64,000 nucleotides of DNA from Apostichopus japonicus (GCF_037975245.1 NC_092572.1:25143989-25207988); one strand, 5' to 3'. Shown: positions 13,052-25,658, numbered from the stretch's first letter. Made by a program: numbers and translations. The notes: generated by a model not told the origin, from the letters alone.

Positions 13052-16000
13052 CTGTTTAACAAAATGTACTTCATCAAAATGACTCGTCTAATTAACAATA
13101 TAGTTGTTAATGTATGGTACTTCTAGCTTTACAAACATAGGACGACAGTGTTCATTCAATATAGAGAAGCAATCACAAATCATTTTGAACGTAGATGATT
13201 AACCAATAGGTACAGAACAAAGAAGCAGGCACGCATATATGTGATCATATACATTACTATAAATTGCTTACGTCAATTGTTGCAACCCATCACATAGTAA
13301 ACAGAATTCCAGAATACTAGTGGTTGTGTCCAAGATAAATTCCCTTCCCATTTCAGTAATCTTGAGCTCCTTGATGTACTGAAATTTATCTACATGTAAG
13401 CCAGATGTCAGTTGGATGTGTTCTTTTCCTACATTGACACTGCTGATACAGTTCTCTAAATGGAAGCAATCAATTGCTACCTAAATATGCAAGAGATAAA
13501 AAAGAAAGGTAAACGGTATCAAAAAGTCCTAACCACTCATTAGGCAGATTTTTTTCCCAATTATTTTAATGTTTAACTATGTTTCCAGCAATGTGTTAAA
13601 TAAAAGCATTGTGTCTTTCTCGTCTTTTACAATCAAATGCATAGTGCATTAAATTGACAAAATAACATCATCACATGTGAATACAAAACATTCTTTTGTA
13701 ATTAGAAAACAAACTATAGTTACCTTCTTTCTGGATGCAATATCGATAAGCTGCACGATTGATTGCTGTAGCAAACGACTGCTTTCTGAGCTTATTAAAA
13801 CAGTTTCTGAACAGAAATTTTGAAGAGTGCTTTCAATGGACTCGGTGTTTCCAGTCTGCTCTAGAATACACAATGTTGCAAACGTTTCGCCATCTTCTAT
13901 GCTTTTAAGATACTTGATGATTTTGTCCCCACTCTCTGGGTTTATGCCACATGCAAAGCGATAGACATACTGAAGATTCGACGGATCCAAGTTCTTCAGT
14001 GTTCTTCTCAGTTCGGTTGCTGTGGCTTTATCCGCGTATCGCGATATATAATGTGCTGCATGCCACTCAAGAAATAGCTTGTGGTAGAAAGTTACTTTTG
14101 TTATTGCACAAGGTATCTCAGAGTTTAAACTGGATGCATCAACAGAATGCAGCAATGTTTCCTCGCCTAATAGCATCCCAATGCAAACGTAGTGCTCATA
14201 AAACTCTTTCCCGACTTTAGCACATAGCTCTTCTTTTATCCAAAAGAGTTTGTCGGTTTCTGTTAGAAGTTCGAACGCTGCTTTATCGAGCTGGCTGTGA
14301 TCAGTCCAGTTATACTGCTCATATTCTGTGTTGTTGTTCTTCAGTTTCTGACGCTGGTGCAGACATGATATTATGAAACGAAAAAAGCTTGTCACTGTAC
14401 TGAAACTTTTGGTCAGATCTTCCCTTTTTGCTAAATGCGTGAACAAGACAAAGAATAAAGGAATCTGACAAAACTCTCCAAGAATGGGACTTTCGTGCAG
14501 ACATTCCATGATTATCTCAGCGGCCTTAGCGTCCTTATCACCCACCACCTTCAGAATGTAAGCACGACGTGCGGCTTCGTTAAATCCTGTCAACCTGAAG
14601 ATGTCCCCTCCTGGGGACATATTTCTTGGAAAACAATTTGTTCTTGTTGTTAAAATAACTGTAAATTGCTGAAACATATTTCTTGTCAAAATATGGTAGA
14701 TGTCACTTTTCGTATCAAGTATTTTACTGGGTGCTTCATCGTATCCGTCAAGTAATATCAAAACTGATTTACTTTTTCGAAGTATTTCTTCAATGTCTTC
14801 ATTTCTTATTAATGTGTCCTTTGGTAATAAAAACTGCTTGATTGTTTCATAGAATGATTGCATATTTGTCAAATATTTCAAACGAATGAATATGAGAAGT
14901 TCGAAGTTTTTCAGAGGTGATGACCGATTACTTGTGCACCAGTCACTTGCGAGTTTTGCAGCGAGAGTTGATTTTCCGATCCCAGGATCGCCCTCAATAA
15001 CGAGAAAATTCGACTTAACTAGGGAATCAGTGAATAAATCATTATAGCTGTTCAAGTATGTCCAATTACCATGACTTGTCCCATCTGATTTCCTATGTTT
15101 AATTTTCATACCACCCTCGACATACACAACGTCAACACCATACAGCCCATCTCGTGCAAAAGGTATTGGTGTAATCGTATTACAAATTCGTTGGTAGCCA
15201 ACCCGTAGCTGACTGATGAATGCTTCAGTTTTAGCTATTTAAGAAAAAAGAGGACTATGATTAGTGTACGTCTTACTGTTACATTATCAACTGACTGTCG
15301 ATTCCATTCGATGTTATGACGTTTATCTGTTAAATATTATTTTAAACATCTTAATGCAAAGTAATGCAATAGAGAAGAACATATTGTCGTAATTTAATCA
15401 TCCACTGCTTTACAATTCTGATAGTCAAGATAAAGTTAGAAATCCATTGAATGAACACAGCTTTTGCTGGTACATATCTGAGACCGATCGTATATTTGTG
15501 TCTCACCAATTGATTAAAAACAAAATGTTGCTTGAAGTAACGAATATATTTCAATGAAAAGAAATTATATTTTGTTACCAGAAATTGAATTGTCGTCGGC
15601 TTTATTTGGCAGCATGGATGTCATCTATTGAAAATGAAAGATACAATACTCACTAAGACGTTGTAAATTGTAAACTATTTAAAGAAATGCAGTTGGCATA
15701 AGTTAACAAACACACACTCGATATTACAGATTAATGTGACACGCCTTCGACAAAAGCAAGGTAGTTAATGTACTTTGAAAAAAAAATGAAACGTACGTAT
15801 TGTGTCTCTAGAACTTTAGCACATTTGATCCACATTTACTGAGTATTGAATGGATACATGGAGGCTAATTTCTTAGATGGAACACATTGATGGAGTTAAA
15901 TCAAATGGGAATATTGACAAGTGTTAGTAATTTTGTTGTAACTCTGACCATCAACTGAAACCCGAATGATTAAGTTTTACACACATAACATGTAAGTATC

Positions 16001-19000
16001 AGAAAAAAAGGGCTTCGGATACCTGTTCTTGGTCAACATCTTCTTCATGCATTCGTGATTTGTTTTTCTTTCCTAAGGAATAAAGAATTGGGTTAAGCTA
16101 AAGTGTAGCAAAATCTTGTTGAAGGTATTCAAAGTTATACTTAGCAATACCGTCACACTCAAACGCAAATAAGTTGCCAAACTAGCTGCACCACCACACA
16201 TTAAATATTTAAAACAATGTTCAATTGTAATTTGCTATAGCAAAGGAATTGGAACCAGCTTGATTTATACATCTTAAATGTCTTTTGAAATAATGCGCTT
16301 TAGTTATTACGTACACCCTACTTATTGACAATGTTTTTAGTTTGCTTGATATTGTCTTAAAATAAATTGTGCAATGAAGAAACGGTTGCTATCTGACAAT
16401 TTATATCTAAAATAGCAGTGAGGCTAACTGTCATATAAGAGTGCCTCTGAAGAAGTTCCTGCTAGGATCGAAACGTCAGGTCAACTTACTTTTGTCATAC
16501 AAGAAAACAGATTAAAGAAAAAAGTCTTATGGAATTTGTTCAAAATTAAATGGAAAAATGAAAGAAAGTCTCCACACCTTTTCTACAAATAAGGACGACA
16601 GCGATTCCGACGATGAATATGAGAGCAATAAAAGACGATATTACTACTATCACTGCGATTGGTCTCCTATTCATATCAGCCACTGTATCGTCACTATTAG
16701 TGTATGAATTCGCTTCCGTATCATGTTCTGGCAAAAAACGCAAAATGTTACAGAATTTTATATCTCCCAATAATTTTGTAGAAGAGACTTTGAAATGTAG
16801 TAGTCAAATAATGAAATTAAATGATCACGAGTTTAATGCGATGATTCCTTAACTGCTGATTGTCTGGAGAAGGTGTCTTTAAATAAACACGTTATTTTAT
16901 CATCATGAGTTTCTATATGAAACATCAATCTATCACTACTTTAATTAGCGATATCAATAGCAGCAACCGCGAGTGGTCAAGTCTGCTAAAATATTAATTC
17001 ATTGTACTAATAGTTTCGTGTTTTATGGGGAAGGGACTATCTGACTCTCAGATAAAGATATTAGTATCTTCCGTTTTCCTGAAAGGTAAATAGAGATTTT
17101 TACTATTTTTAAAAAAACACTCAATTGAAGACTCCGGGACCTACTTTTAAATAAAAGATGTTTGCCTACCTTCCTTGAAAACTACTTCAAATGTCGTTGA
17201 TCTATAGAGGAAATGTGTTTTGTTTGCAGACACTTCGCACGTCAAGGTCAGTCTATTCTTCAACATTTCATTCAAGCGATACTTCGAAGTGAGAATGATG
17301 TTGAATGCATCTCCACTTTGGGTTACTTTTCTTCCTTCATCGTAGAAAGATATCATTTTGGTGTCGCTTCCGAAATACGTTTTCCATTGTAGATCAAGCT
17401 CAGGCCGAACACCGCTAAGTGAACACACCAATGTGCCAAAGCTTCCAATCTCCAGAACACAGTACTGATCTAAGGGACATCCGTTTACAACTGGACTGGT
17501 AGGTCGTGGAATTACTAAATGGAGTAAGAAGTTAATAAATTGAACATTAAGTTATTGCTAAGGAAGTACATTACATAAGAAAGTTGCATTTACACCTACC
17601 AGGAAGTATTTTGTAAGAAGGAAAATGATAGAAACAATAATTACTATTATAGTAGTGTATACTCACTGTAAACTGAGAGATCGTACATTATGACAGCGGA
17701 ATCTTCTCCGTCGTGGCAAATACAAACGAACAAGCCTTCCTGTTCTATTTCCACATCATGTATCACCAGTGTTCCATTTCCTTTTACCGTGTATTTTTGG
17801 GCCAACACTTGTACGTCCTTTACTCCAATAAACACTGCAATTGCTGTAGTCTCTAACAAATCACTTGATTGTCTCCTCCAAACAAGATAGTCTATATTCA
17901 TCTGGGAACAACTGAGTTCCACTGTGGAACCTAAGGTAGCCCATTTCTTCAGTATTTCAGGAGAGAGGGAACTCCAGTCTCCATATTGAATCAAGACACT
18001 GGATTCATTGGACATAAGAAGTTCGGGTGAATAGGTAGCTTTGCAAACAAGAAGTGACAATACGAATGTATTTGATTGACCAATTGCAACAGTTGAAAAC
18101 GAGGAATATGCAGATTTTTCTTCAACTACCTGTGTTACCTGAGCACTTATGTTAGAGTCACCTTGATCAGTTCGCGTGACCCAATTAAGTGTTACTGCTG
18201 GCTTGCTATTTTCAACTGAACATGTAATTTGTGACCCTTGTTCTTCAGGCGTGAAACACAGTCGAATGTTGTTGCCGCATGTATCAATCACAGGGAATGA
18301 TGTTGAAGGTGTAACTGAAAGTAAATATAGTCTAATGTAGTATACACAAAGTAATAGTGTAGTTGGCATTAAAAGAAACATAAGTCAGCTATCCCCGTTG
18401 GTGAAGAGGCTTGTCATTTCGTATTCTCTGGTTTCAATATGATCTGTATACTGAGGAAGAGTTTCACCTTGATCCGGTGCAAACATTTGGTCATGTTACA
18501 GAGCTTCAGGAACTTAGATTGAGCACATACACAATTCGTCATTCTCCGTGACAGAAAGTAAACATAGCAATAAATAAATAAAATACAAAAATTGACTCGC
18601 ATCTGACTCGATGATAACATATTAAGAGTTGTTTCATACTTCAACCTTGTTTTTTTTTAGAAATATGACTTGACATCTTCAAAATGAATTAAGATTATTA
18701 TTAGCAGCTGGTGAAGTGGTCCGTTACATTTATTTATATCACATTGATCATGGTAATTGGGTGTTGCTATTTAATTTAATTATCTATGATAATTGAAACA
18801 CCACATTGACAAGTAAACAATAAAGTACGGACGTCTGATACAAAAAGAAACCTGGCAATGGTGCAATCTTGTTAATTTTGTAATCATTACTCACCCGTTA
18901 TAATTACACTGACGGTGTTAGTTTCCGGGGGTTCCGAACGGGTACGGAATAACAGAGCAGTAAATGTTCTTTCATGTTGTAGTGTAGTCTCATTTATAAT

Positions 19001-19451
19001 GAGAGATCCATCATCTGCGACGTCATACTCCCCTGACAAATAACCACGACCTGACTTTACATTCTCCTTAAAATTCAAAATCGGTTCATCATTAACAGTG
19101 TCATTTGAATTATACCAGAATACACTGTAAAATTTTGCATCAAATGAGCATTTTATTATTCCCATCTGTCCAATCCCGAGATATTGAAGTGGATCACACT
19201 CACTGAGTCCGTCAGAATCTAGCAGGAAATAAATGGATCTTGAATACATTAAAACTGTTATAAAAACTTAATTAAGATTTAAAAAAAACATCTCGTTAAG
19301 TTTGGTTTATAACATATGTGTTTGCTTCTTGTTATACTCTTTGCGGGTTCTTATGCAGTGTTTATTACTCGATATATATCATCAGAAAGTTGTACATACC
19401 AGAACATTGAAGGTATAAAACAATCCCGAGAATCCAAAACGACAAATTCAT
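11743..19451 (-). CDS. Ig-domain transmembrane NACHT receptor
   Basis: Fourteen exons in transcript order: 19451-19400, 19218-18895, 18314-17667, 17514-17170, 16727-16578, 16072-16023, 15624-15579, 15234-13724, 13480-13272, 13051-12975, 12827-12772, 12499-12452, 12179-12154, 11779-11743. They sum to 3579 nt, 1193 codons with the stop, in one frame with GT-AG ends throughout. Order of parts: signal peptide, four Ig-like domains, one membrane span (about residues 480-504), charged linker, NACHT with Walker A GDPGIGKST (about 620-628) and Walker B LLDGYDEAP (about 699-707), then a helical, Leu-containing tail without an LRR array. The extracellular part should bind a ligand and the NACHT should oligomerise on nucleotide exchange, as in NLRs. 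Ligand and signalling partner are unknown; no CARD, PYD, DEATH or TIR is seen. Confidence 0.85.
13272..13480 (-). CDS. Post-NACHT exon
   Basis: 209 nt, phase 0 to 2, starting VAIDCFHLENCISS and ending LEFCLLCDGLQQLT. It resembles the start of an NLR leucine-rich region, but no repeats follow. Acceptor ATTTAG, donor GTAAGC. Confidence 0.7.
13724..15234 (-). CDS. NACHT NTPase exon
   Basis: One 1511-nt exon encodes the whole NACHT module. A conserved linker (QRICNTITPIPFARDGLYG) leads to GDPGIGKST (Walker A), LLDGYDEAP (Walker B with a second acidic residue) and FTVILTTRTN (sensor-like strand). The following 270 or so residues are a predicted helical, winged-helix-like region. STAND NTPases of this type bind ATP/ADP and act as assembly switches. 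An initiator at 15127 would need GTG; continuity with the upstream exons is the better reading. Confidence 0.92.
15579..15624 (-). CDS. Cytoplasmic linker exon
   Basis: 46 nt, phase 0 to 1, reading MTSMLPNKADDNSIS. Acceptor TCAATAG, donor GTAACA. Its leading ATG could also start a cytoplasmic isoform without the Ig part; this is only a possibility. Confidence 0.6.
16023..16072 (-). CDS. Juxtamembrane exon
   Basis: 50 nt, phase 1 to 0, reading KKNKSRMHEEDVDQEQ after the split glycine codon. A basic then acidic stretch follows the membrane span. Acceptor CCTTAG, donor GTATCC. Confidence 0.65.
16443..16487. repeat. Copy of dispersed repeat in Ig-NACHT intron
   Basis: Reverse-complement match, about 45 bp with a few changes, to 2814-2859. 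It lies in the intron between the membrane exon and the juxtamembrane exon. Confidence 0.7.
16578..16727 (-). CDS. Transmembrane exon
   Basis: 150 nt, 50 codons, phase 1 to 1. An acidic stalk is followed by NRRP and a 25-residue hydrophobic span beginning IAVIVVISSFIALIF and ending VVLIC, then RKG as a stop-transfer. The orientation puts the NACHT in the cytoplasm. Confidence 0.85.
17170..17514 (-). CDS. Ig-like domain 4 exon
   Basis: 345 nt, phase 1 to 1. GTLVCSLSG, LQWKTYF and RLTLTCEVSA give the Cys-Trp-Cys core of a membrane-proximal Ig domain. The GCPLDQYCV segment upstream adds two more cysteines. Confidence 0.82.
17667..18314 (-). CDS. Ig-like domains 2 and 3 exon
   Basis: 648 nt, phase 1 to 1, encoding two Ig domains without an intron between them. 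Domain 2 runs from GSQITCSVEN with LNWV to LSLLVCKATY. Domain 3 runs from TVELSCSQMN with LVWRR to EGLFVCICHD. Sequons include NIS and NES. Confidence 0.82.
18895..19218 (-). CDS. Ig-like domain 1 exon
   Basis: 324 nt, phase 1 to 1, acceptor TGCTAG, donor GTGAGT. It has the Ig B-strand cysteine (IIKCSF) and the C-strand tryptophan (VFWYNS), and the sequons NDT and NET. At the usual F-strand cysteine it reads ERTFTALLF, so the canonical disulphide partner is missing. Confidence 0.75.
19400..19451 (-). CDS. Signal peptide exon
   Basis: ATG at 19451-19449 opens MNLSFWILGIVLYLQCS, a short hydrophobic leader, and the exon ends at donor GTATGT in phase 1. This is the only ATG upstream that gives a leader in frame with the Ig exons. 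Confidence 0.75.
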
Positions 19452-21700
19452 GATGGATACCACCTGATAGAAAGTGAAAAAGGAAATACAAAAACATTTG
19501 TCATAACATTTTTATTTCAGTACAATATTCTCAAATTCTACCGCAACAACATCAGCAATAGCCATTTGACTAGTTTCCTGTTAACAGAGTGATAGTTAAA
19601 AGTATGATGTTTACACTTAAGCATACGTGTCGTAATGTGATGTTTGTAACACGTATAGATGCTAACAAAAATAGCCACAACTAAACTTATGATGAACAAT
19701 ATCGGTTGTCTCATCAATGTCATTTTAAACTCATATGGAGCCCAGCCAGTTTTTTTTTAAGGCCAGCAGTAACCGCCTGGAATATGTAAAACAACCTAAC
19801 ATATACAAAAACACTACTTGTATTTGTGCCTTTTATCATTAAACCTTAAAGATATGAATGTATACATGTATAGTTCGTGTTCGGTATTTACAGGGATCAA
19901 AGTTCGTGTTCTGAAGAAGGCTTCCATCCGTAATCAATATGGCGTCCATTTGGAGACCCCTTTTTGTATATCTTACAAGTTTCTTCAAAATGGAATTGTA
20001 AGTATTGATTTCACCAATTATTATTATTATTGTTTGGGTTTTAGGTTTGGTTAGTTTTGTTGTTCGAGCCATTGTCCAATAAAGGACTTACAGACGTTCC
20101 ATGCAACACGAATACTTCAAGATAAGAGTAGCATTAGCCGATGCAATATTACCTTGTTGTTCTTTATTTCTTAAAGAGTTTTTCTCTTTCATCTCAGCTG
20201 TTTCTATTCCGATGAAACGAAGATTGCCTTTTGTGAAATATTAACTAACGAGACTGTTAAAAGCAAACATTAAAATATTAAAATATTTTAAACTTAAAAA
20301 TATACTAACCTTGCTCGTTTTTATTGTTGAAATACAATATGCAAGTCCTGAGTTCTCCGCGCAAACTGTTACATATCGTTGTAAATTCGCAGTCTGCCGC
20401 ATGCAAATAAAACTTATCAAAGTTCAAGTCTAAAGCCTAAAGCGATATAACGGATATCAGTTAAATCTTAGTGCAATGTATAATCAAAGAAAAACCGTGA
20501 TATGAAATCATAACATTCCCGACTGCAATATATATAAAGAATATTTGTTATGACCTAACAATATGTAGAGTAAGGTAAAAGTAGAACTTAGGGTGTGAAA
20601 TTGTTTGATGGTATATTGCATTGGCAAGAGATATTCCTACGTTCATAATTTTGATATGGGATCATGATTTCAGTAACATTGATTTGTTGACCTGGATTTT
20701 TCACCTTTTCAACTAATAATAAATATAATAATACAGTTCTTATAAAGCGCAACACACAACAAAACGATATACCACTTTGGAAAGGATTCAAACTTCTGAC
20801 AGTACTTTATTTATTATAACACGATTCCAGTACAGTTTGCTTAGTGCATTTGATGTTGTTTGCAGTGACAAGTACTTAGAGCATATATGCGCTAGAAAGC
20901 TGCATCACAAATCGGTTGTGGATGAACTTTGAACTCGACAAGCAAAGCTAACAAACTGTTGACGTGGGAACCTGACAGACATACTGGGTTGTGTAGCGTA
21001 TGCTTTTCCACTAGGTGTATTAACACCAAACTCGAATGTATAATACAGAAGTAAGCTTATATCAAAATAGCTTCAATGATATCAAATAAAGGAAATAAAG
21101 CGGCATTGAATTTGAATTAACGTAGTTTACAATACGTGCATGCCTAGCATAGAATGGAATGAGAGTTTTACTTTCGATTTAGAATACGTTAAAAAACGAT
21201 TCGTCTATACATGTAACTATATACAATGTATACCCTCTGTATATGTCTAGCCATTAACAAACAGAAACCAAAGAAAGTCTTTAGTAAGTTTTCAAGTTCA
21301 GTTCAGTAATATCTCAAGCTTGACTTGGCTATGTGAGATAATACAAACGCTTCCGTCTTTGTCTGAGACATGTGTCAACATAATTTAGATTCATATATTC
21401 CTATGCATTTGTTTTAACTTTTGACCTCTTAAAATCAAACGCTCGCATGTTGCTAGGCGGATAAGAGCTTAGTTGCCCTGTACTGGATGACTGTTAGAGT
21501 TCTGCTCGACCTCACAAAACGAACATCGATGGGACAAGGAAAGTGAGTCCATTTAGTCAATGGCATCTGTGTATATCACATTGACTATGTATATTAATTT
21601 TTGTATTTCATATACGTGTGTTGTATTTTACTTTTTGCGTTCGCAAATTTTCAAAAAGTTAACCACATTCGATATTATATTCCTGTTGTCCAATTGCATC
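19452..21700. other. 5' flank of Ig-NACHT gene, no gene recognised
   Basis: The Ig-NACHT gene (- strand) and the lone Ig exon (+ strand) diverge from this 2.2-kb stretch, so it should hold the receptor promoter. No clear TATA-Inr arrangement or known operator was recognised. Short open frames have no domain or paired splice sites. Confidence 0.4.
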
Positions 21701-21719
21701 TCAACCACTGGATATGCAG

Positions 21720-21977
21720 TACAGGTCCACAATGTGTTTGTAAATGATTCTATCACGCTTACATGTGAAGCTCCATCGAATGATAACAAGCAATGGAAAT
21801 TCGGAGATTCTCTTCTATTTTATAATAAAGCACATATGGATAATCGCAGCGCTGATACAATGAAACTACTCGATGATTACTCGCTCTTAATCGCATCAGT
21901 GACTTTTCTGGATAAAGGTTCTTACGAATGCTTGCATGGGTCAACGGTGATAATTGGACACTACATATACATTCAAG
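21720..21977 (+). CDS. Isolated Ig-like domain exon
   Basis: Acceptor TATGCAG and donor GTTTGT frame 258 nt, phase 1 to 1, as in the Ig exons of the neighbouring receptor. It has DSITLTCEAP, KQWKFGDS and DKGSYECLHG, a full V-type Cys-Trp-Cys pattern with the DxGxYxC motif. No matching leader, further Ig, membrane or NACHT exon was found on the + strand nearby. It is either part of a gene whose other exons I missed or a duplicated leftover. Confidence 0.65.
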
Positions 21978-22940
21978 GTTTGTGAATATGGTTCTTTTTG
22001 TTCGGATAAAGAAAGGGAATAACTGCTCCGCTGTTGGTTTAACTTGTCGTCTTCATATTATTTACCACATGCTCGTTTCAAAAATAAAAGAACTTAAAAC
22101 ATTTAAAAAAGATGCTTAATTCAAGATAAGGCTTGAACGCGTGATCGAAACAGTAGCTAACCAAAGTGTGAGTTACCTCAATTGTTATCAAACGTTAGAA
22201 TATGTTCCATTACATTAATTTGTATATATATAATGTACTTTTATCAGTCAACGAGTTTGAATTTTGATTTCCCATATCAAATTGCGCAGTTTGCAAAAAA
22301 ACGGTAACAGACGAAAACAACTAAACAGTCTTCATTTTTTCCTCCGTTTATTTCAAATTTGCATTAATATACAAATAAAGTATCCATTCAAAAATAGCAA
22401 AAATTAAATAACAATGAAGTTGAGCATTACCATGCAGTATAATAACGACCAACGTGGTGGATAGAAAAAAAAAGAAATATGATCATAACAATTAGAAGTA
22501 CTACCACTTATAGAAAAGCTACAAGAATCCCAGACTTAAATTATTACAAAAATATAGTAGCAAAATATAAGAATTGAGGATGCGGAAATTGCGAAATATT
22601 AAATATTTGAGATATTTATTAATGTGGAGAAAGCATCCTTAAGTAAATAATATTCATGTTAATTAGAACCAAGGAATTTAGACTATGAAATTAACTAAGT
22701 CAAATAAAGAAATTCACGACAATCCGTTACGTGATGTTAGTTAAATTGTTCAACTTTGCTTCAAACCATAGAGAAATTTGTAAATGTGTACCTGTATTGT
22801 TCCACTTAAGCTAATTAGTTGACTAAATAATTTATTACATAGTAGGCTTGCCCATTTTTATAATATAGTGATCATTTGAAGGGAAAGGCAGAAACTGCAT
22901 TCGCGTAATGCATATAATGTACGTAATAGTATTCTTTTAC

Positions 22941-22990
22941 GAACTGAGACACGCGCATCAAATGAATTAGATACTGTGAATATACATACA

Positions 22991-23068
<78 letters not shown>

Positions 23069-23119
23069 CGAACTGAGACACGCGCATCAAATGAATTAGA
23101 TACTGTGAATATACATACA

Positions 23120-23155
<36 letters not shown>
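22941..23155. repeat. 129-bp tandem duplication with TA arrays
   Basis: A unit starting GAACTGAGACACGCGCATCA occurs at 22941 and again at 23070, each followed by CATATATGTA and a long (TA)n run. Long open frames here are artefacts of the TA repeat. Confidence 0.85.
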
Positions 23156-23157
<2 letters not shown>

Positions 23158-25289
23158 TTGAGGTATGGCTTTGCAATGGCGACAGTTACGGATGTGGTTA
23201 TTTTCATTGTTTTTGAAAAGGTCCTACTTTTTAACGCCTTTTATTTGTTTCAAATACTTTCGGGTATCTAGTGTTGGTCTATTTGATGACTTTCAATCTT
23301 AGCATCAATTAAAATGTTCCTCGCATTCTTTGTTAAGGCAAAGAACATGCAATATCAGGACGTGTTGGTAATCAATTTCATTGGGGCCGCAAAGGTTTTA
23401 CAACTTTGCAAAGTTTGACCAAACTGATCAAAATGGAGTACCGAGAGCGTGAATATTCTTCTTGATCAACAGTATTCAACATTCTTCTTGATTAACAGAT
23501 AAAAAGGGGTCCCGTTATTGGCGAGTTTGGTTCAACTACATTACAGCAATGTGTACCAATACATAGCTGAAGTTTCTGTTGAATACGTTTCCTGTCAAAT
23601 TTAAGCTATTGTGATCCAGAGAAATAGACCATGAGTTTTAACGGTTGCAGTCATGCTTCTTGGGAGGCTATTATATGTTCACAACACTTTTCAAAACGGA
23701 CGCTTGTATAAGTTTGCATTTGTGAACTCGAATTTCCCTCTACAAACTGTTATTTCCAGACTTTGGAGTTCGCAGAGTTCAAAGTAAGTAACAATAGTTT
23801 ATGGAGAATTAAATACCAGAACGATTGTAGAAAATGTATTAAATGAATAAAATTATATTTTGTCTAAGCTCCTAATAATAAAAACCTTGAGCACTACAAG
23901 AAACTTTTGCTTATTATCAATTAGTTAGATATTCATTGCGATAACTATTTCAGCTATCAAGATTCATTTGCCAAGAGTTCGATAAAGGTTGCATACGATA
24001 TTTCATTCTGGCTTACCCAAACTCTCTCATCAGTTTACATTTTCACATCTGTCAAAATGAACGTATTTTTATTTTAGTTACTTTGAGCAAACGAACAGTG
24101 TACTTTGTACAGAAATATGTACTGCCCTACTTTTGTTTTACAGTTCAAGGATTGTTTTATTGGCAGTCTATTGAGTATATGAACAAAAGTCTATAATATT
24201 TTCATCGCCACAGTCCTAGTTCGGAGATTTTCCATCATATGATTCAAGAGAAGTGAAATTTTAACATCGTCCTAACTAAATCTACTATATTTTGAACAGT
24301 GGAGAACGATGAACGACGGTGACGTCATCGCGTCACTTGGTTTCGGAGACTGCAGAGAATATATCATTAGCAAGCTACACTATATCCAGGAAACCAAAAA
24401 GTTCTGAAAGAAAATAGTGATTTTGATGGAAGTTTTCCGGTGAAGTTGCAAGATGGTAATCTTTTTGAGAGTTAAAAGGTTCAAGAATTCCCTAACTAGT
24501 TCTTCTTCATTATTAGGTGTTCAGATATTTGCTAATTGAGAAAATTTTGAATCTCCTTTAGCTTTCCAACAGAGAGGCTTTCGTGACGCCATTACGTTGT
24601 ATTCGCAGCCGTACGTGAAGTATGTATAAACATTAATGTGTAGCATCTTAACACAAAGCTTAGGCTTCGATTCCAGTCCAAGAACGCTTGTACAAATGCA
24701 CATCAGGTAACGAGACATACTGATACAAGAACACACGAGAGAAGTGCGTCAGCCAAAACGTCTAGTACTTCGAGCATGTATGTGTTTGTGTGGGTGTGTA
24801 TCTCCGTGTGTCTATATTTATATTGAACATTGATTGGGACAAATCAAGTCTTAATTATTTTCGTTGGTTGTTCTTGATATTTACCTTTAATGTTCTGGTT
24901 GATGAATGTGACACTTTTTTAATCTTTGTGTAAGTCCAAAAACAAAAAGCTGTTCCGGCATGTTTAAGTCTTTTTTTAAAAAACAATCAACCTATCTACA
25001 ACTTCCATTCTGTTTTGATTAGGCACTCCTGTGTATCTACTGACTTATATAAGCAAGTGCAGCATAATGGGATTTTTCTTTCTCAATTCGTTCACAGGTT
25101 AAAAGGAAGGTACTGGATCCACACTCTCTTGTTAAACACAGAGTTAGATAATAAACAAGCACTATATTGGAATTTCCCTCACGTGATGGTGTCAACATGA
25201 GAGCTATCGAAACTTCCTCACCAAGTTTAAGTTGCGACACATAAAGGTTTGATAAAATTGTAACCTATGCAATCAAGATGACGTTAATG

Positions 25290-25336
<47 letters not shown>
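25290..25336. repeat. TA microsatellite
   Basis: About 47 bp of alternating TA. Confidence 0.9.
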
Positions 25337-25339
<3 letters not shown>

Positions 25340-25658
25340 GCAGGGAAGCTCGGGTCATCAACTCATACTACTTATGCAAAAGTAGCACGCTGTCAATAGG
25401 GTTCATGTTGTGAAAAGCTTGTTAACAAGGTATATCAAGACGGTAAGCGTGAGAGATTTCAGTGTACCTACTGAAATACAACAAGAATATTGTATTTGTA
25501 TTAAGTAACTTAGTGTCGGCTGACTACATCTAAAATATGTTGCATAGGTCAGCAGTGTTCTTTGTCAATGCTTTGTTTGTGCAGTCATGTGTAGCATTTT
25601 TTTCAAGACAATTAAGAAGAAGCTTTTTGCGTAAACTAAAAAGAAGGATTCTAAAAGA

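Larger units (their letters stand above)
21990..25640. other. Intergenic with TA microsatellites
   Basis: No coding exon recognised apart from weak splice-like sites. A perfect CRE-like TGACGTCA lies near 24320. TA arrays are listed separately. Confidence 0.45.
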
